Origin: Thalassospira lucentensis | GTDB lineage: Bacteria; Pseudomonadota; Alphaproteobacteria; Rhodospirillales; Thalassospiraceae | Reading direction: 5' to 3' | DNA: 64,000 nucleotides | Assembly (NCBI RefSeq): GCF_032921865.1 | Contig: NZ_CP136684.1 | Location: 2,577,001 to 2,641,000, forward strand | In this document: piece after piece, positions 26,683 to 36,369 of the stretch | Numbering within the stretch: position 1 is the first letter of the stretch | Layout: each line of letters begins with the position of its first letter | Notes under the pieces: generated by a model | What the model was told of the DNA's origin: nothing | Database searches by the model: none | What the model saw: only the letters and a program-made list of their open reading frames with translations | Translations under genes and position numbers: made by a program

Positions 26683-27423
26683 ATGGCAGCCCCGAACGAC
26701 CCGGAAAAGCAACCGCTGAGACAGCGGCCAAACCGCATTGAAAAACGTCAGCAGCGCGAGGAACTGATCCTTGAACGCGCGGGCGAGCTGATTGCGGAAT
26801 ACGGGTTTTTCGAACTGAAGATGTCTGATCTGGCCCGCGCCTGCGATATTTCGGTTGGTACACTTTATGCCCATTTCGCCAGCAAGGAGGACTTGCTGCT
26901 TGGGCTTGCGATTCTGGCGGGGCAAAAACGCGCCGGGTTTTTCGATTATGCCCGTGCTCATGACGGCAGTGCGATGGAAAAGTTCATTGTCGCAAGCCTG
27001 CTTGATATCCGCTTTTCCATTGATCACCCGCAATGGTTTGAGGCCGAATATCTCGCTCTGGCCCCTTCGATCTGGCAGCGCGCAACCCCGTCGCACCATC
27101 AAAGCCAGCTCGCCGGGATCGGACGTATCACCGAAATGTTCCAAAGCTTCCTGTCCGATGCTGCCAATGAACTGGGGGTATCGGGCGATGTGATCGCGCA
27201 GACCCGCAACCTCAATCTTGGCAGTTGGGGGCTTTCATTTGGCATGAATGCCCTGGCCCTTTCAGAAATAACCGACCGCCATTACGGCACTGAATTGCGC
27301 AGCAATGCGATTGACATCTTCTGCGACAGTCTGGCCGATCTTTTGGCCGGGGCGGGATGGCATGTCGATGACGCCCGCCAGATCGTGCGCGACCTTGCCG
27401 CCCGCTATGCCGATCTGAAATAG
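26683..27423 (+). CDS. TetR-family transcriptional regulator
   Basis: A 246-residue TetR regulator. The HTH (ELIAEYGFFELKMSDLARACDISVGTLYAHFASKEDLLLGL) is at about residues 30-75, followed by an all-helical ligand domain. It lies 60 bases upstream of a co-directional MFS transporter and probably controls it. GGCAGGG precedes the ATG. Confidence 0.9.
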   Translation: MAAPNDPEKQPLRQRPNRIEKRQQREELILERAGELIAEYGFFELKMSDLARACDISVGTLYAHFASKEDLLLGLAILAGQKRAGFFDYARAHDGSAMEKFIVASLLDIRFSIDHPQWFEAEYLALAPSIWQRATPSHHQSQLAGIGRITEMFQSFLSDAANELGVSGDVIAQTRNLNLGSWGLSFGMNALALSEITDRHYGTELRSNAIDIFCDSLADLLAGAGWHVDDARQIVRDLAARYADLK

Positions 27424-27483
27424 CCACTGGCGACGCTATCAATTAACCACCGCCACCAAAATGCCCCACGGAGTATTCGCCCC

Positions 27484-28734
27484 ATGTCCCAGGAAACCAA
27501 AACCATGTCCGCGGTCTTTTTGACCGTGCTGTTCGGTTTTGCCGGGTTCAGCCTGCCTTATCCTGTTTTCAGCCCGATGTTTCTGAAACCCGAACTGGGT
27601 TTTCTTGATCCCTCGGTGCCCACAGAATACCGCACGATACTTTTGGGTGTCGCCATGGCGCTTTATCCCATCGGGCAGTTTATCGGTGCACCGTGGCTGG
27701 GGCGGGTATCGGACAAGCTTGGCCGCCGTCCAGTTCTGATGGCGTCGCTGACCGGTGCGGCCCTTGGCTATCTGGTGACCGCCTATGGGGTGGCGACTGC
27801 AAATTTGCCGTTGGTTTTGATTGGACGTTTTGTGTCGGGCCTGTGCGAGGGCAATATGGCGATTGCCCAATCGATTGCATCGGATATCAGCCGTCCGGAA
27901 ACCAAGGTGCGCAATTTTGGTCTGATCACGGTCGCGATCAATGTCGGCTGGATCATCGGCCCGCTGATGGGCGGCTTTTTCTCCGACCCGACCATTCATC
28001 CGTCCTTTAACGTTTCCTGGCCGTTCTATTTTGCCGCTGGTATGTATGCCTTTAACCTGCTGGTGGTATTCGTAATCCTGCGCATTCCTGAATATGCGCG
28101 CCGTCGCGGCACGCCAAAGGGTATGACGCCACCCGCTACCCGCACGGTCTGGGCGACGATCAAGGACCCCGACCTTTTGCCGGGTTATGTGATTTCGTTC
28201 TTCAGCTATATCGCGGTTTATATCTTCTTTGCCTTTTTCGGGGTCTATCTGGTGCAGAATTACGACGTCACCAGCAGCTTCCTTGGCATGTGTTCGGCAA
28301 TCATTTCGATCCCGCTGATCCTTGCCGGATTGACGGTTGATCGTGCGCAGAAGATTTGCGGCCTGATCGGTGTCGGAACTCTTGGCCATCTGTTTTTGGG
28401 GATCGGCCTGATCACGTTCCTGATCCCCGATGGGCTGGTGTGGATATTTGTGCCCATGTGTCTGGCGGCATTCGGTATTGCCTGGTGCGAGGTGACGACC
28501 AGCCTGTTTATTTCCAACGCAGCCGGATCACATGAGCAGGGGCAGGCGCTTGGCGTTTATCGTTCTGCCCACGTTCTTGCCGAAGCCGCAGCCGTTCTGA
28601 TTGGCGGTGTGCTGGCCGGGATCGCCAGTTATGCGCCTTTCTTCCTTGGCTTTATCGCCGCAATGCTATGCGTGATCGGCATTCTGGGCTGGTTGCGCAT
28701 TCGTCAAACCGCAGCCGACGTTCCGGCGGCCTGA
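27484..28734 (+). CDS. MFS transporter (TCR/Tet-like)
   Basis: A 416-residue twelve-helix major facilitator. Motif A appears as GRVSDKLGRRPVLM in loop 2-3. The helix-5 region contains NVGWIIGPLMGGFFSD. The style is that of the tetracycline-resistance-protein-like branch, but substrate is unknown. It is downstream of tetR and closed by a bidirectional terminator. Confidence 0.88.
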   Translation: MSQETKTMSAVFLTVLFGFAGFSLPYPVFSPMFLKPELGFLDPSVPTEYRTILLGVAMALYPIGQFIGAPWLGRVSDKLGRRPVLMASLTGAALGYLVTAYGVATANLPLVLIGRFVSGLCEGNMAIAQSIASDISRPETKVRNFGLITVAINVGWIIGPLMGGFFSDPTIHPSFNVSWPFYFAAGMYAFNLLVVFVILRIPEYARRRGTPKGMTPPATRTVWATIKDPDLLPGYVISFFSYIAVYIFFAFFGVYLVQNYDVTSSFLGMCSAIISIPLILAGLTVDRAQKICGLIGVGTLGHLFLGIGLITFLIPDGLVWIFVPMCLAAFGIAWCEVTTSLFISNAAGSHEQGQALGVYRSAHVLAEAAAVLIGGVLAGIASYAPFFLGFIAAMLCVIGILGWLRIRQTAADVPAA

Positions 28735-28816
28735 GTTACGTGGAACGTAACTTAACGTTTTTGCGCGACGGTCTGTTTTAGGAGCGGTCGCATTCATGCT
28801 GATACAATCAATGCTA

Positions 28817-28847
28817 AAAAGCCCCCGACAGAATTTTGGGGGCTTTT
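28817..28847. terminator. Bidirectional terminator between MFS and lipoprotein genes
   Basis: AAAAGCCCCC (28817-28826) pairs perfectly with GGGGGCTTTT (28838-28847). Confidence 0.85.
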
Positions 28848-28864
28848 GGCCTTCCATAAAGAAC

Positions 28865-29581
28865 CTAGTCCAGAAAAGTGGTCGCAATCAGGTCTTCTTT
28901 TTCTTTTGACCATGCAAGCACGGTTTCAAGATTTTCTTTCCAGGTACCGGTGCCAAAAGGTCGGTCATATTTCTCGACCGAAGCAGGCTGGTATCCCGGC
29001 AGCATTTCATCACCGGTTTGGCGATAATTAAAGCCATATTGAACAATCAAAAGCTTGTTGCGGCGGGCGATACGGTAGTTCGTGAAAAGCATCGTGCTTG
29101 GCTTTTTAATGCCGTGTTCTTTGAAATATGCTTCTGCCTGCAAAACGTCCGGGTCAGACTTGGCTGACGTATTAAGTGTCCAGTCTTCAATAAAGAAGCA
29201 TTGCTGGTTGGCAAGTTCCTGATTGGCTGTCTGCTGAGAATAGATCGTACTTTCGTGAGGTTCGCAATATGCCGTCGAATAGAAGGCATAGCCCATACCT
29301 GTCTCCAGTGCGGTCATATACATTACCAAACCATCAAGGCGTTTCTGCTCGTCTATGCGTGCCAGAACGACATGACCAAAAGCATGGTAATTGTTGTTGC
29401 GCGAAACCGTTTTACCAACAACGGTCCAGTTGCCAGGTGGCAGCATTACATCACCCTGTGGTGCATTAACCGTGCCTGTAACAACAGTGCCGATCGGCAT
29501 TTCTTCTTCGAATTGGCTTGTTGCGGTAACGCACCCGGCAAGTAGCACCAAGGTGGTCAATGCGACCAGTTTCTTGATCAT
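28865..29581 (-). CDS. Lipoprotein of unknown function
   Basis: A 238-residue lipoprotein with a short signal and lipobox (MIKKLVALTTLVLLAGC). The mature part starts VTATSQFEEEMPIGTVVTGTV and is predicted beta-rich, with PPGNWTVVG and a WKENLETVLAWSKEKED tail. I do not recognise a family. It has its own terminator shared with the convergent MFS gene. Confidence 0.75.
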   Translation of the reverse strand: MIKKLVALTTLVLLAGCVTATSQFEEEMPIGTVVTGTVNAPQGDVMLPPGNWTVVGKTVSRNNNYHAFGHVVLARIDEQKRLDGLVMYMTALETGMGYAFYSTAYCEPHESTIYSQQTANQELANQQCFFIEDWTLNTSAKSDPDVLQAEAYFKEHGIKKPSTMLFTNYRIARRNKLLIVQYGFNYRQTGDEMLPGYQPASVEKYDRPFGTGTWKENLETVLAWSKEKEDLIATTFLD

Positions 29582-29740
29582 AGTGTTCCCCTTTTAAACG
29601 TCCTGATTCTGTTCTAGTGCATTGTAATTAAAGGGGGAACTATCCATAAGAGCGTAACTTATGCAAAAGAGGAGGGAGCATTCCTTGCGCACGTTTCAAG
29701 AGGCAGCCATAAGCTGCCAATCTAAACGACAGCTTTAGAG

Positions 29741-30583
29741 TTATATATCAATCGGTGCATGGGCCGCGCGGGCAATCAGTTTGGTCGCCTTTTCGCTGGT
29801 TTTGCGGTCCTTGTCCGGTAGTTTAGCAAGGTTATCGGCAAGCGCGCGGGTTTCCTCGATCCCGTCGAGATCGGCACTGATTTCCATGACCCGGTCCCAG
29901 ATTGCCTTGTCGTCCATATCCCCCATCACGGTCAAGGTGATAGCGCGGTTAAGGGCGGCTTCGGCATTTTCAGGATCATGGCTCAGGATTAGCTCGAACG
30001 CTTCAAAGGCTGCAATCAGATGCCCTTCGCGCAAATTGATAACGCCCAGATCGTTCGAAGCCACCATTGATGGGGGATCGATCTGCAAAAGCTGCTCGAT
30101 TGCGCGGCGTTCGCTTTCGATATCGTCATTGGCGCGATGTGCTGTTGCGATCAGCCGGTGGATATTGGCATTGCCCGGCTGGTGATGGGCGGCGTTCTGA
30201 AAGGCGCTTAACGCATATTCGGGCTGCTCAAGTTCCAGAAGGGCCTGTCCGCGTAAAATCAGCAAATCGGGATCGGTCGGATGATGACGCAAAACGATAT
30301 CGACATGGTTAAGTGCCGAACGGGCATCCCCGTTTTCAAGCAGCGCGCGTGCAATGTGATGCAGGCATTCTTCGTGGCCTCCATCAGATTGCAGCACAGT
30401 ACGGTATTCACCAAGTGCTTCGGTTAGTGAACCTCTTTCATGAAGGGCGCGGGCCAACCCGAACCGCGCTTCAAGATTATCCTCATCCTCGCCAAGTGCC
30501 TGGCGCAACATATTGATCGCAGCGTCATATTGGCGGCGTTTAAGCGCGGCAAGCCCCATATCAGCAAAGGACATAGTGGTCAT
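29741..30583 (-). CDS. TPR-repeat protein (TadD-like)
   Basis: A 280-residue soluble protein of tandem tetratricopeptide repeats (about six, from GLAALKRRQYDAAINMLRQALGEDEDNLEARFGLARALHERGSL onward), without a signal peptide. The layout resembles the TadD protein of Flp pilus systems, but no other tad genes are in the window, so only a generic protein-interaction role is supported. Confidence 0.8.
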   Translation of the reverse strand: MTTMSFADMGLAALKRRQYDAAINMLRQALGEDEDNLEARFGLARALHERGSLTEALGEYRTVLQSDGGHEECLHHIARALLENGDARSALNHVDIVLRHHPTDPDLLILRGQALLELEQPEYALSAFQNAAHHQPGNANIHRLIATAHRANDDIESERRAIEQLLQIDPPSMVASNDLGVINLREGHLIAAFEAFELILSHDPENAEAALNRAITLTVMGDMDDKAIWDRVMEISADLDGIEETRALADNLAKLPDKDRKTSEKATKLIARAAHAPIDI

Positions 30584-30731
30584 GCAAATTCTCCCAACCT
30601 TGGTGTTATTCCGTTGCCCGGAACATCAAATTTATCGAATTTCGATGGGATTATAGGCGGTGGGGCAATCATTTCCACCCCCGATCTGCAGAAAGTCAAA
30701 CCTGCCCGCGACGGCAGGCGGAGATCACAAA

Positions 30732-31754
30732 TTAGTGTCGCTTGCGCAGGGTTTCAGACGGTAGAACACCGAACTGCCTTGCATAGCTTTGCGAAAAGCG
30801 TCCGGCATGGGCAAAGCCCCATTTCATCGCGATTTCGGCAACGCTTGCCCCATCCTCGCTGTCAAGAAGGTCTTTATAGGCATGGCTTAGGCGCACCGAT
30901 TTTAGATACGCCATCGGCGATATGCCATAGGCGGCATTAAAGGCCGTTTGTAACGTCCGATAACCGCAATCCGCATGCTGTACCAGAGTTTCAAGTGTGA
31001 TCGGTGTATGGGCGTGGGCGTGGATGTAATCGCGTGCCCGTTTCACATAGTGCGGAACCGCGTTGGATTTCGTTTGCCCATGCAGAAGTTCCGAACAGGA
31101 ATTCGGAAGCATCATCAGGATATTTGTCAAAAGCAAATCCTGAAGACCGCTCAGAACAATGGAATTGTCGGAATTGAGCAGAGGACCATCAAGGGCCTGT
31201 GCGATGTAATTCAGGGTATTGCATACATGCCGACCCGGTGCGGAGGCCAGATCAAGGCTGATTTCAAAGCCTGGATCCGTGGCTGAGCCATCATTGCCCA
31301 AAAGCATCCGGCAATGTTTGGAGAGAATATCTTTTGGCAACCGGACGCCAAAGCAGGCAAACCGGTCTTCGTCCGCGAAAAGGGGCATGCGCATGTCGCG
31401 GATCAGTCCGCGTCTGGTCGAAATCGTGTAATCCCGCCCCTGATGCTGGACCGTGCCGCCACCTTCGGTCGGGATGATCATGAACAGTGCATCATTATCG
31501 CTTTCTGGTGTCCGAAGCTGGATGCGGCAATCGCCAAAGGACGAATGCAAAACCTGCAAATCGCCCAAGGCAGTCACCCGAACCGCGACATCGAAAAATG
31601 CAGGTCGTTCGATCAGGTCCAGTGAATCAATGGAATTCAGATCAGCCAAAAGGGCACGTGTCTCGTTCAGATCACGTGATGATAAAACCTGATGATTCTC
31701 AAGATATGTCACACAAGCGTCCCCATGACGCATTGCAAAATTGCAATGGCGCAA
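30732..31754 (-). CDS. AraC-family transcriptional regulator
   Basis: A 340-residue regulator with an N-terminal sensor region of the AraC_binding_2 type (residues 30-190) and a C-terminal double HTH (YIHAHAHTPITLETLVQHADCGYRTLQTAFNAAYGISPMAYLKSVRL ... WGFAHAGRFSQSYARQFGVLPSETLRKR). The target is unclear. The nearest divergent gene is moxR. Confidence 0.9.
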   Translation of the reverse strand: MRHCNFAMRHGDACVTYLENHQVLSSRDLNETRALLADLNSIDSLDLIERPAFFDVAVRVTALGDLQVLHSSFGDCRIQLRTPESDNDALFMIIPTEGGGTVQHQGRDYTISTRRGLIRDMRMPLFADEDRFACFGVRLPKDILSKHCRMLLGNDGSATDPGFEISLDLASAPGRHVCNTLNYIAQALDGPLLNSDNSIVLSGLQDLLLTNILMMLPNSCSELLHGQTKSNAVPHYVKRARDYIHAHAHTPITLETLVQHADCGYRTLQTAFNAAYGISPMAYLKSVRLSHAYKDLLDSEDGASVAEIAMKWGFAHAGRFSQSYARQFGVLPSETLRKRH

Positions 31755-31907
31755 GCTTTGTAACTCCCCCGGGCACCAGAACTTTATAACAGTTTGGAAT
31801 TTTTATGATTTTCAATGATGGTAAGCTATTGGCTGTAACGGCACAAGCTCGTTGAACCGGGCGGCTCGTGAACTCGTCCCTTGCCCTGCGAGCGGCAACA
31901 TCCTAGG

Positions 31908-31923
31908 TTAACGTAAACGTCAA
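31908..31923. promoter_or_regulatory. LiuR-like (MerR-type) box upstream of moxR
   Basis: TTAACGTAAACGTCAA is a near-palindrome (12 of 16 positions symmetric) resembling the proteobacterial LiuR branched-chain-catabolism operator. It ends 4 bases before ATG 31927, favouring the ATG at 31942 as the true moxR start. Assignment to LiuR is from memory of the motif. Confidence 0.4.
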
Positions 31924-31941
31924 CTTATGTTGCAGGGCAAA

Positions 31942-32787
31942 ATGAAATTTCAGGGTACGGAAAATTACGTCGCGACCGAGGATCTGATGGTGGCGGTCAA
32001 TGCCGCAATCACCTTGCAGCGGCCGCTTCTGGTCAAGGGCGAACCAGGAACCGGCAAGACCGTTCTGGCCGAGGAAATTGCAAAATCACTTGGCAAGAAA
32101 CTGATTACATGGTCGATCAAATCAACCACGCGTGCGCAGCAGGGGCTGTATGAATATGACGCGGTTTCGCGTCTGCGTGACAGTCAGTTGGGTGATGCGC
32201 GTGTGCACGATATCGCCAATTACATCGTCAAGGGCAAGCTTTGGGAAGCGTTCGAGGATGAAAGCGCGCCGGTTCTGCTGATCGATGAAATCGACAAGGC
32301 CGATATCGAGTTCCCCAACGACTTGCTTCAGGAACTCGACCGGATGGAATTCTTTGTTTACGAAACACAGGAAACCATCAAGGCCGCCAACCGCCCGATC
32401 GTGATCATCACATCGAACAATGAAAAGGAACTGCCCGACGCGTTCCTGCGCCGGTGTTTCTTCCATTACATCCGCTTCCCGGATACGGAAACCATGGCCG
32501 AAATCGTTGCTGTCCATTTCCCCGATATCCAGAAACGTCTGGTGTCGGAGGCATTGAACCTGTTTTATGACATGCGCGAAGTTGGTGGGCTTAAGAAAAA
32601 ACCGTCTACCTCCGAACTGCTTGATTGGCTGAAGCTTCTGATGGCCGAGGACCTGCCGCCCGAAGCATTGCGGGCCAAGGACGCCAAAACGGCCGTGCCG
32701 CCACTTCATGGGGCGCTTTTGAAAAACGAGCAGGACGTCCATCTGTTTGAACGTCTTGCCTTCATGGCGCGGCGAGAAGGGCGTTAG
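31942..32787 (+). CDS. MoxR-family AAA+ ATPase (CoxD-like)
   Basis: A 281-residue AAA+ chaperone-like ATPase with Walker A GEPGTGKT, Walker B LLIDEIDKAD, sensor 1 ITSNNEKELPDAFLRRC. The start at 31942 (MKFQGTENYVATEDL) matches the usual family N-terminus and follows GCAGGG; ATG 31927 abuts a regulatory site. It lies 6 bases before a VWA-domain gene, the standard MoxR-VWA pairing that remodels or loads metal into a partner enzyme. Confidence 0.9.
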   Translation: MKFQGTENYVATEDLMVAVNAAITLQRPLLVKGEPGTGKTVLAEEIAKSLGKKLITWSIKSTTRAQQGLYEYDAVSRLRDSQLGDARVHDIANYIVKGKLWEAFEDESAPVLLIDEIDKADIEFPNDLLQELDRMEFFVYETQETIKAANRPIVIITSNNEKELPDAFLRRCFFHYIRFPDTETMAEIVAVHFPDIQKRLVSEALNLFYDMREVGGLKKKPSTSELLDWLKLLMAEDLPPEALRAKDAKTAVPPLHGALLKNEQDVHLFERLAFMARREGR

Positions 32788-32793
32788 AGCATC

Positions 32794-33981
32794 ATGTTCA
32801 CCGGCTTTTTCTTTAAGCTGAAAGAGGCCCGCGTTCCGGTCAGTTTGCGCGAATATCTGACGCTGCTGGAGGCTGTCGAAAAGGGGCTTGCGAACTATGC
32901 AGTCGAGGATTTCTATTACCTGGCACGCGCAGCACTGGTGAAAGACGAACGCCATCTTGATCGGTTCGATCAGGTCTTTGGCACCCATTTCAAGGGTGTG
33001 ATTGATCTGGCTGACGGCATCGACGAAGTTGTCGAGGCCGACATTCCCGAAGAATGGCTGCACAAGCTTGCTGAAAAATTCCTGACCGACGAGGAAAAGG
33101 CCGAGATCGAGGCGCTGGGCGGTTGGGAAAAGCTGATGGAAACCCTCAAACAGCGGCTTGAGGAACAAAAGGGCCGCCATCAGGGCGGCAATAAATGGAT
33201 TGGTACTGCCGGGACATCGCCCTTTGGGGCCTATGGCTATAACCCCGAAGGGGTGCGGATCGGGCAGGATAAATCCCGCCATCGCCGTGCGGTCAAGGTT
33301 TGGGATAAACGCGAGTTCAAGAACCTTGATGACAGTGTCGAAATCGGCACTCGCAATATCAAGGTGGCCCTGCGGCGTTTGCGCAAGTGGGCCCGGACCG
33401 GGGCAGCCGATGAACTTGATCTGCCCGGCACCATTACATCAACCGCCCGACAGGGATGGCTTGATGTGCAGATGCGGCCTGAACGGCATAATGCGGTCAA
33501 GGTCCTAATGCTGTTTGATATCGGCGGGTCGATGGATGACCATATCAAGGTCTGCGAGGAACTGTTTTCCGCAGTCAAAACCGAATTCAAGCATCTTGAA
33601 TATTATTACTTCCACAATTGCCCCTATGAAGGGCTGTGGAAGGATAATGCGCGCCGCCGTACCGATCAGGTTTCAACATGGGATGTGATCCGGACCTATG
33701 GTGCGGATTACAAGCTGGTGATTGTCGGTGATGCCACCATGAGCCCCTATGAAATCACCTATCCCGGTGGTTCGGTCGAACACTGGAATCAGGAAGCCGG
33801 GGCGGTATGGATGCAACGTTTGCTGGATCATTTCGAACATGCCGCCTGGATCAATCCGCAGGCGGAAAACTGGTGGCAGTATCACGGCTCGATCCAGATC
33901 ATGCACAAGCTGATGGACGGGCGGATGTATCCGCTGACGCTTGAGGGGCTTGATCGGATGACGGGGGAACTGAACCGCTAG
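32794..33981 (+). CDS. VWA-domain protein (CoxE-like), MoxR partner
   Basis: A 395-residue soluble protein with a helical N-terminal half and a C-terminal von Willebrand A domain whose MIDAS reads D-I-G-G-S (VLMLFDIGGSMDDHIKVCEE) rather than DxSxS, as is usual for this CoxE-like branch. It is probably cotranscribed with moxR. Together they resemble the CoxD/CoxE pair, but no CO dehydrogenase-type genes are nearby, so the client is unknown. Confidence 0.88.
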   Translation: MFTGFFFKLKEARVPVSLREYLTLLEAVEKGLANYAVEDFYYLARAALVKDERHLDRFDQVFGTHFKGVIDLADGIDEVVEADIPEEWLHKLAEKFLTDEEKAEIEALGGWEKLMETLKQRLEEQKGRHQGGNKWIGTAGTSPFGAYGYNPEGVRIGQDKSRHRRAVKVWDKREFKNLDDSVEIGTRNIKVALRRLRKWARTGAADELDLPGTITSTARQGWLDVQMRPERHNAVKVLMLFDIGGSMDDHIKVCEELFSAVKTEFKHLEYYYFHNCPYEGLWKDNARRRTDQVSTWDVIRTYGADYKLVIVGDATMSPYEITYPGGSVEHWNQEAGAVWMQRLLDHFEHAAWINPQAENWWQYHGSIQIMHKLMDGRMYPLTLEGLDRMTGELNR

Positions 33982-33997
33982 GCACCGGTCTGATAGA

Positions 33998-34414
33998 TCA
34001 GGCAGGTCCGAGAAACAGATAGCTTTCGGTTTTGGCGATGCCTTCCATGGCGCGTACGGTCGTGACCACCTGATGAAAATCCGAAAGAGCAGGGACCTGA
34101 ATTTCCGCGATCAGGTCCCATTCGCCATTGGTGGTGTGAAGGGCGGCAAAGCCAAGATTTTTCCGCAGGCTCGCGACCAGCGTTTTCACATTCTTCCCCG
34201 ATAGCTCGATCATCATCACGCCCCGGATGGTGCCATCGGCGGCATCGTCGCGCAGGCGCACGGTAAATCCGGCAATCACGCCCTGATCGATCAGGCGGTC
34301 CATACGGGTTTTAACCGTCCCGGCCGCCACCCCCAGAAGTTGTGCCAGTTTCGGGACGGAAGCACGCGCATTGACGCGAAGTTCGGCAAGGAGGCGACGG
34401 TCAAGATCATCCAT
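33998..34414 (-). CDS. Lrp/AsnC-family regulator
   Basis: A 138-residue regulator with an N-terminal HTH (DLDRRLLAELRVNARASVPKLAQLLGVAAGTVKTRMDRLIDQGVI) and a RAM domain. ATG 34414 is preceded by TCAGGAT at good spacing, so it is preferred to the ATG at 34444. It is divergent from the RocB-like peptidase gene and probably controls it. Confidence 0.9.
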   Translation of the reverse strand: MDDLDRRLLAELRVNARASVPKLAQLLGVAAGTVKTRMDRLIDQGVIAGFTVRLRDDAADGTIRGVMMIELSGKNVKTLVASLRKNLGFAALHTTNGEWDLIAEIQVPALSDFHQVVTTVRAMEGIAKTESYLFLGPA

Positions 34415-34551
34415 GATTTCATCCTGATTTGACGATCTTGTCAATTATCCTGATGAAAGCATCAATTTCCAATCGAAAATTGTATCAAACTGGGATTTTA
34501 ACTGATTTCGGCAAAGCTTATCCTGCTGCCATGTCATCAGGGAGCAAATAA

Positions 34552-36225
34552 ATGACCATGCCGGAAGATCAATGGACCCCTTACGTCCGCACCGCTGAAA
34601 TCGCCGACCGTCTGACCCGTTTTGGCAGTGTCACCGGCAGTGCCGGGGAAGCCGATATCACCGGCCTGATCGTCGATATCCTGCGCGAAATTCCCTATTT
34701 TCAGGACAATCCCGACAATATCGCGGTGATCGATAGTCACCTTGTCGCGGGTGGCAGCCGCATGGCCAAAAGCGTTGTCGCACTGGTGCGGGGAACCGGG
34801 CGCAAGACAATGGCAATGGCCGGGCATTTTGATGTGGTTTCGATTGAAAATTATCACGACCTGAAACATCTGGCTTTTGAGCCTGATGCACTGTGTGAGG
34901 CCCTGATTGACGATCTTTCGAGCCGGGAAAATCTTAGCGATGCCGAGGCACTTGCCCTTCGCGATTTTCAGACCGGCGATTTCATCCCGGGGCGCGGGTT
35001 GCTTGATATGAAAAGCGGTGACGCGGCGGGCATCGCGTTTCTGGAACATTTCAGCCAGCAACCAGATCGGCAAGGCAATGTCGTCCTGTGTCTGACCCCT
35101 GATGAAGAACGCAATTCATGCGGCATGCGCAGCCTGCGTAACGCGTTGCCGGACCTGATCGCACGCTGGAGCCTAGACATTATCGGTGGGGTCAATCTGG
35201 ATGCCAGCAGCGATACCGGCAATGGCGAGATCGGGCGCGCAATTTTCCATGGCTCGGTCGGAAAGCTTTTGCCCTTTGCCCTTGTTGCCGGTTTGCCAAC
35301 CCATGTCGGTTATCCGTTTGACGGCATTTCAGCCCATGCCATCGCGTCGGAAATCATGCAGGCGACCGAAGCCAACAGCGAACTGTGTGATCGTGGTATG
35401 CGTGAAACCGCACCACCCCCGGTCTGTCTTGAGGCCCGGGATGTACGCGATATTTACGAAGTCACCACGCCCGAACATGTCTGGATGGCGTTTAACTGGC
35501 TGGTGATGGGGAAAAGCTGTGCTGAACTGATGGACGATTTCACCGACATCGTAGAGGATGCCGGAAACCGAGCGCTTGAACGGTTCACAGGTAATGCAGC
35601 CCGTTATGCCAAAGCCAACGGGCAAGCCGCCCCGGCAGCTTTGCCGCCCTTGCGCATGGTAACGGTTGCCCAATTGCGAGACATGGCCTTTGCATCCGGG
35701 GGCAGCGATGCGCTTGACCGGATTGAGGCGGTCGCCCTTGAAACGGCACGGGATAACAATCCGCTGAACCGCACCCGCGTTCTGGTGCGTGCCATGCTGG
35801 CCGAGGCGCATCTGCGTGGCCCCGCAGTGGTAACCGGAATGGCCGGTCTGCATTACCCGGCCGTGCATGTCGATACGGCAAAGGATATGGACCGGGAGTT
35901 TTTGGATGCGATTGGCCGGGCCCGCACCACGATAGAGGGCCGTCACGAAACGCAAATTTGTGACCGTGGTTATTTCATGGGTATATCGGATATGAGCTTT
36001 TTCGGCCATACAACCGATGCAGGCGATACCGAAATCATCGCTGCCAGCACCCCGATAGCCGAACTGGTGGATCGTCCGGTTGACAATGCCCTGACCTATC
36101 CGGTGGTCAATATCGGCCCGTGGGGCAGGGAATATCATCAACGTCATGAACGGCTTTATGCGCCCTATGCCTATTGTGTGCTACCCGATTTTCTGGCCGA
36201 AATCGCGGGCGAGCTTTTGGGCTGA
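34552..36225 (+). CDS. M20-family peptidase, RocB-like
   Basis: A 557-residue metallopeptidase of the M20/M25/M40 clan. Metal-binding motifs: MAMAGHFDVV, GLLDMKSGDAAG (bridging Asp), CLTPDEERNSCGM (catalytic Glu and ligand). The long form with C-terminal insert is like RocB, the arginine-utilisation protein of Bacillus. The neighbouring Lrp/AsnC regulator supports an amino-acid role, but the reaction of RocB is not firmly known. GGGAGCAAATAA precedes the start. Confidence 0.85.
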   Translation: MTMPEDQWTPYVRTAEIADRLTRFGSVTGSAGEADITGLIVDILREIPYFQDNPDNIAVIDSHLVAGGSRMAKSVVALVRGTGRKTMAMAGHFDVVSIENYHDLKHLAFEPDALCEALIDDLSSRENLSDAEALALRDFQTGDFIPGRGLLDMKSGDAAGIAFLEHFSQQPDRQGNVVLCLTPDEERNSCGMRSLRNALPDLIARWSLDIIGGVNLDASSDTGNGEIGRAIFHGSVGKLLPFALVAGLPTHVGYPFDGISAHAIASEIMQATEANSELCDRGMRETAPPPVCLEARDVRDIYEVTTPEHVWMAFNWLVMGKSCAELMDDFTDIVEDAGNRALERFTGNAARYAKANGQAAPAALPPLRMVTVAQLRDMAFASGGSDALDRIEAVALETARDNNPLNRTRVLVRAMLAEAHLRGPAVVTGMAGLHYPAVHVDTAKDMDREFLDAIGRARTTIEGRHETQICDRGYFMGISDMSFFGHTTDAGDTEIIAASTPIAELVDRPVDNALTYPVVNIGPWGREYHQRHERLYAPYAYCVLPDFLAEIAGELLG

Positions 36226-36369
36226 ACAACCCGTTTCAAAGCAATCCATGGAAGGCGAACAGGCGTAACAGTTTCAAGAAACTTTGCGCTCTCGCCTTCT
36301 GCCTTGTTCCTGCCGCATCGTTTCGTCACTATGCTGGGCAAAACTTATGCGGAAATAAGGAGTTATGGG

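Noticed and set aside
32122..33282. 386-residue ORF antisense to the MoxR/VWA genes
   Set aside because: Spans two well-supported genes on the other strand; no recognisable domain.
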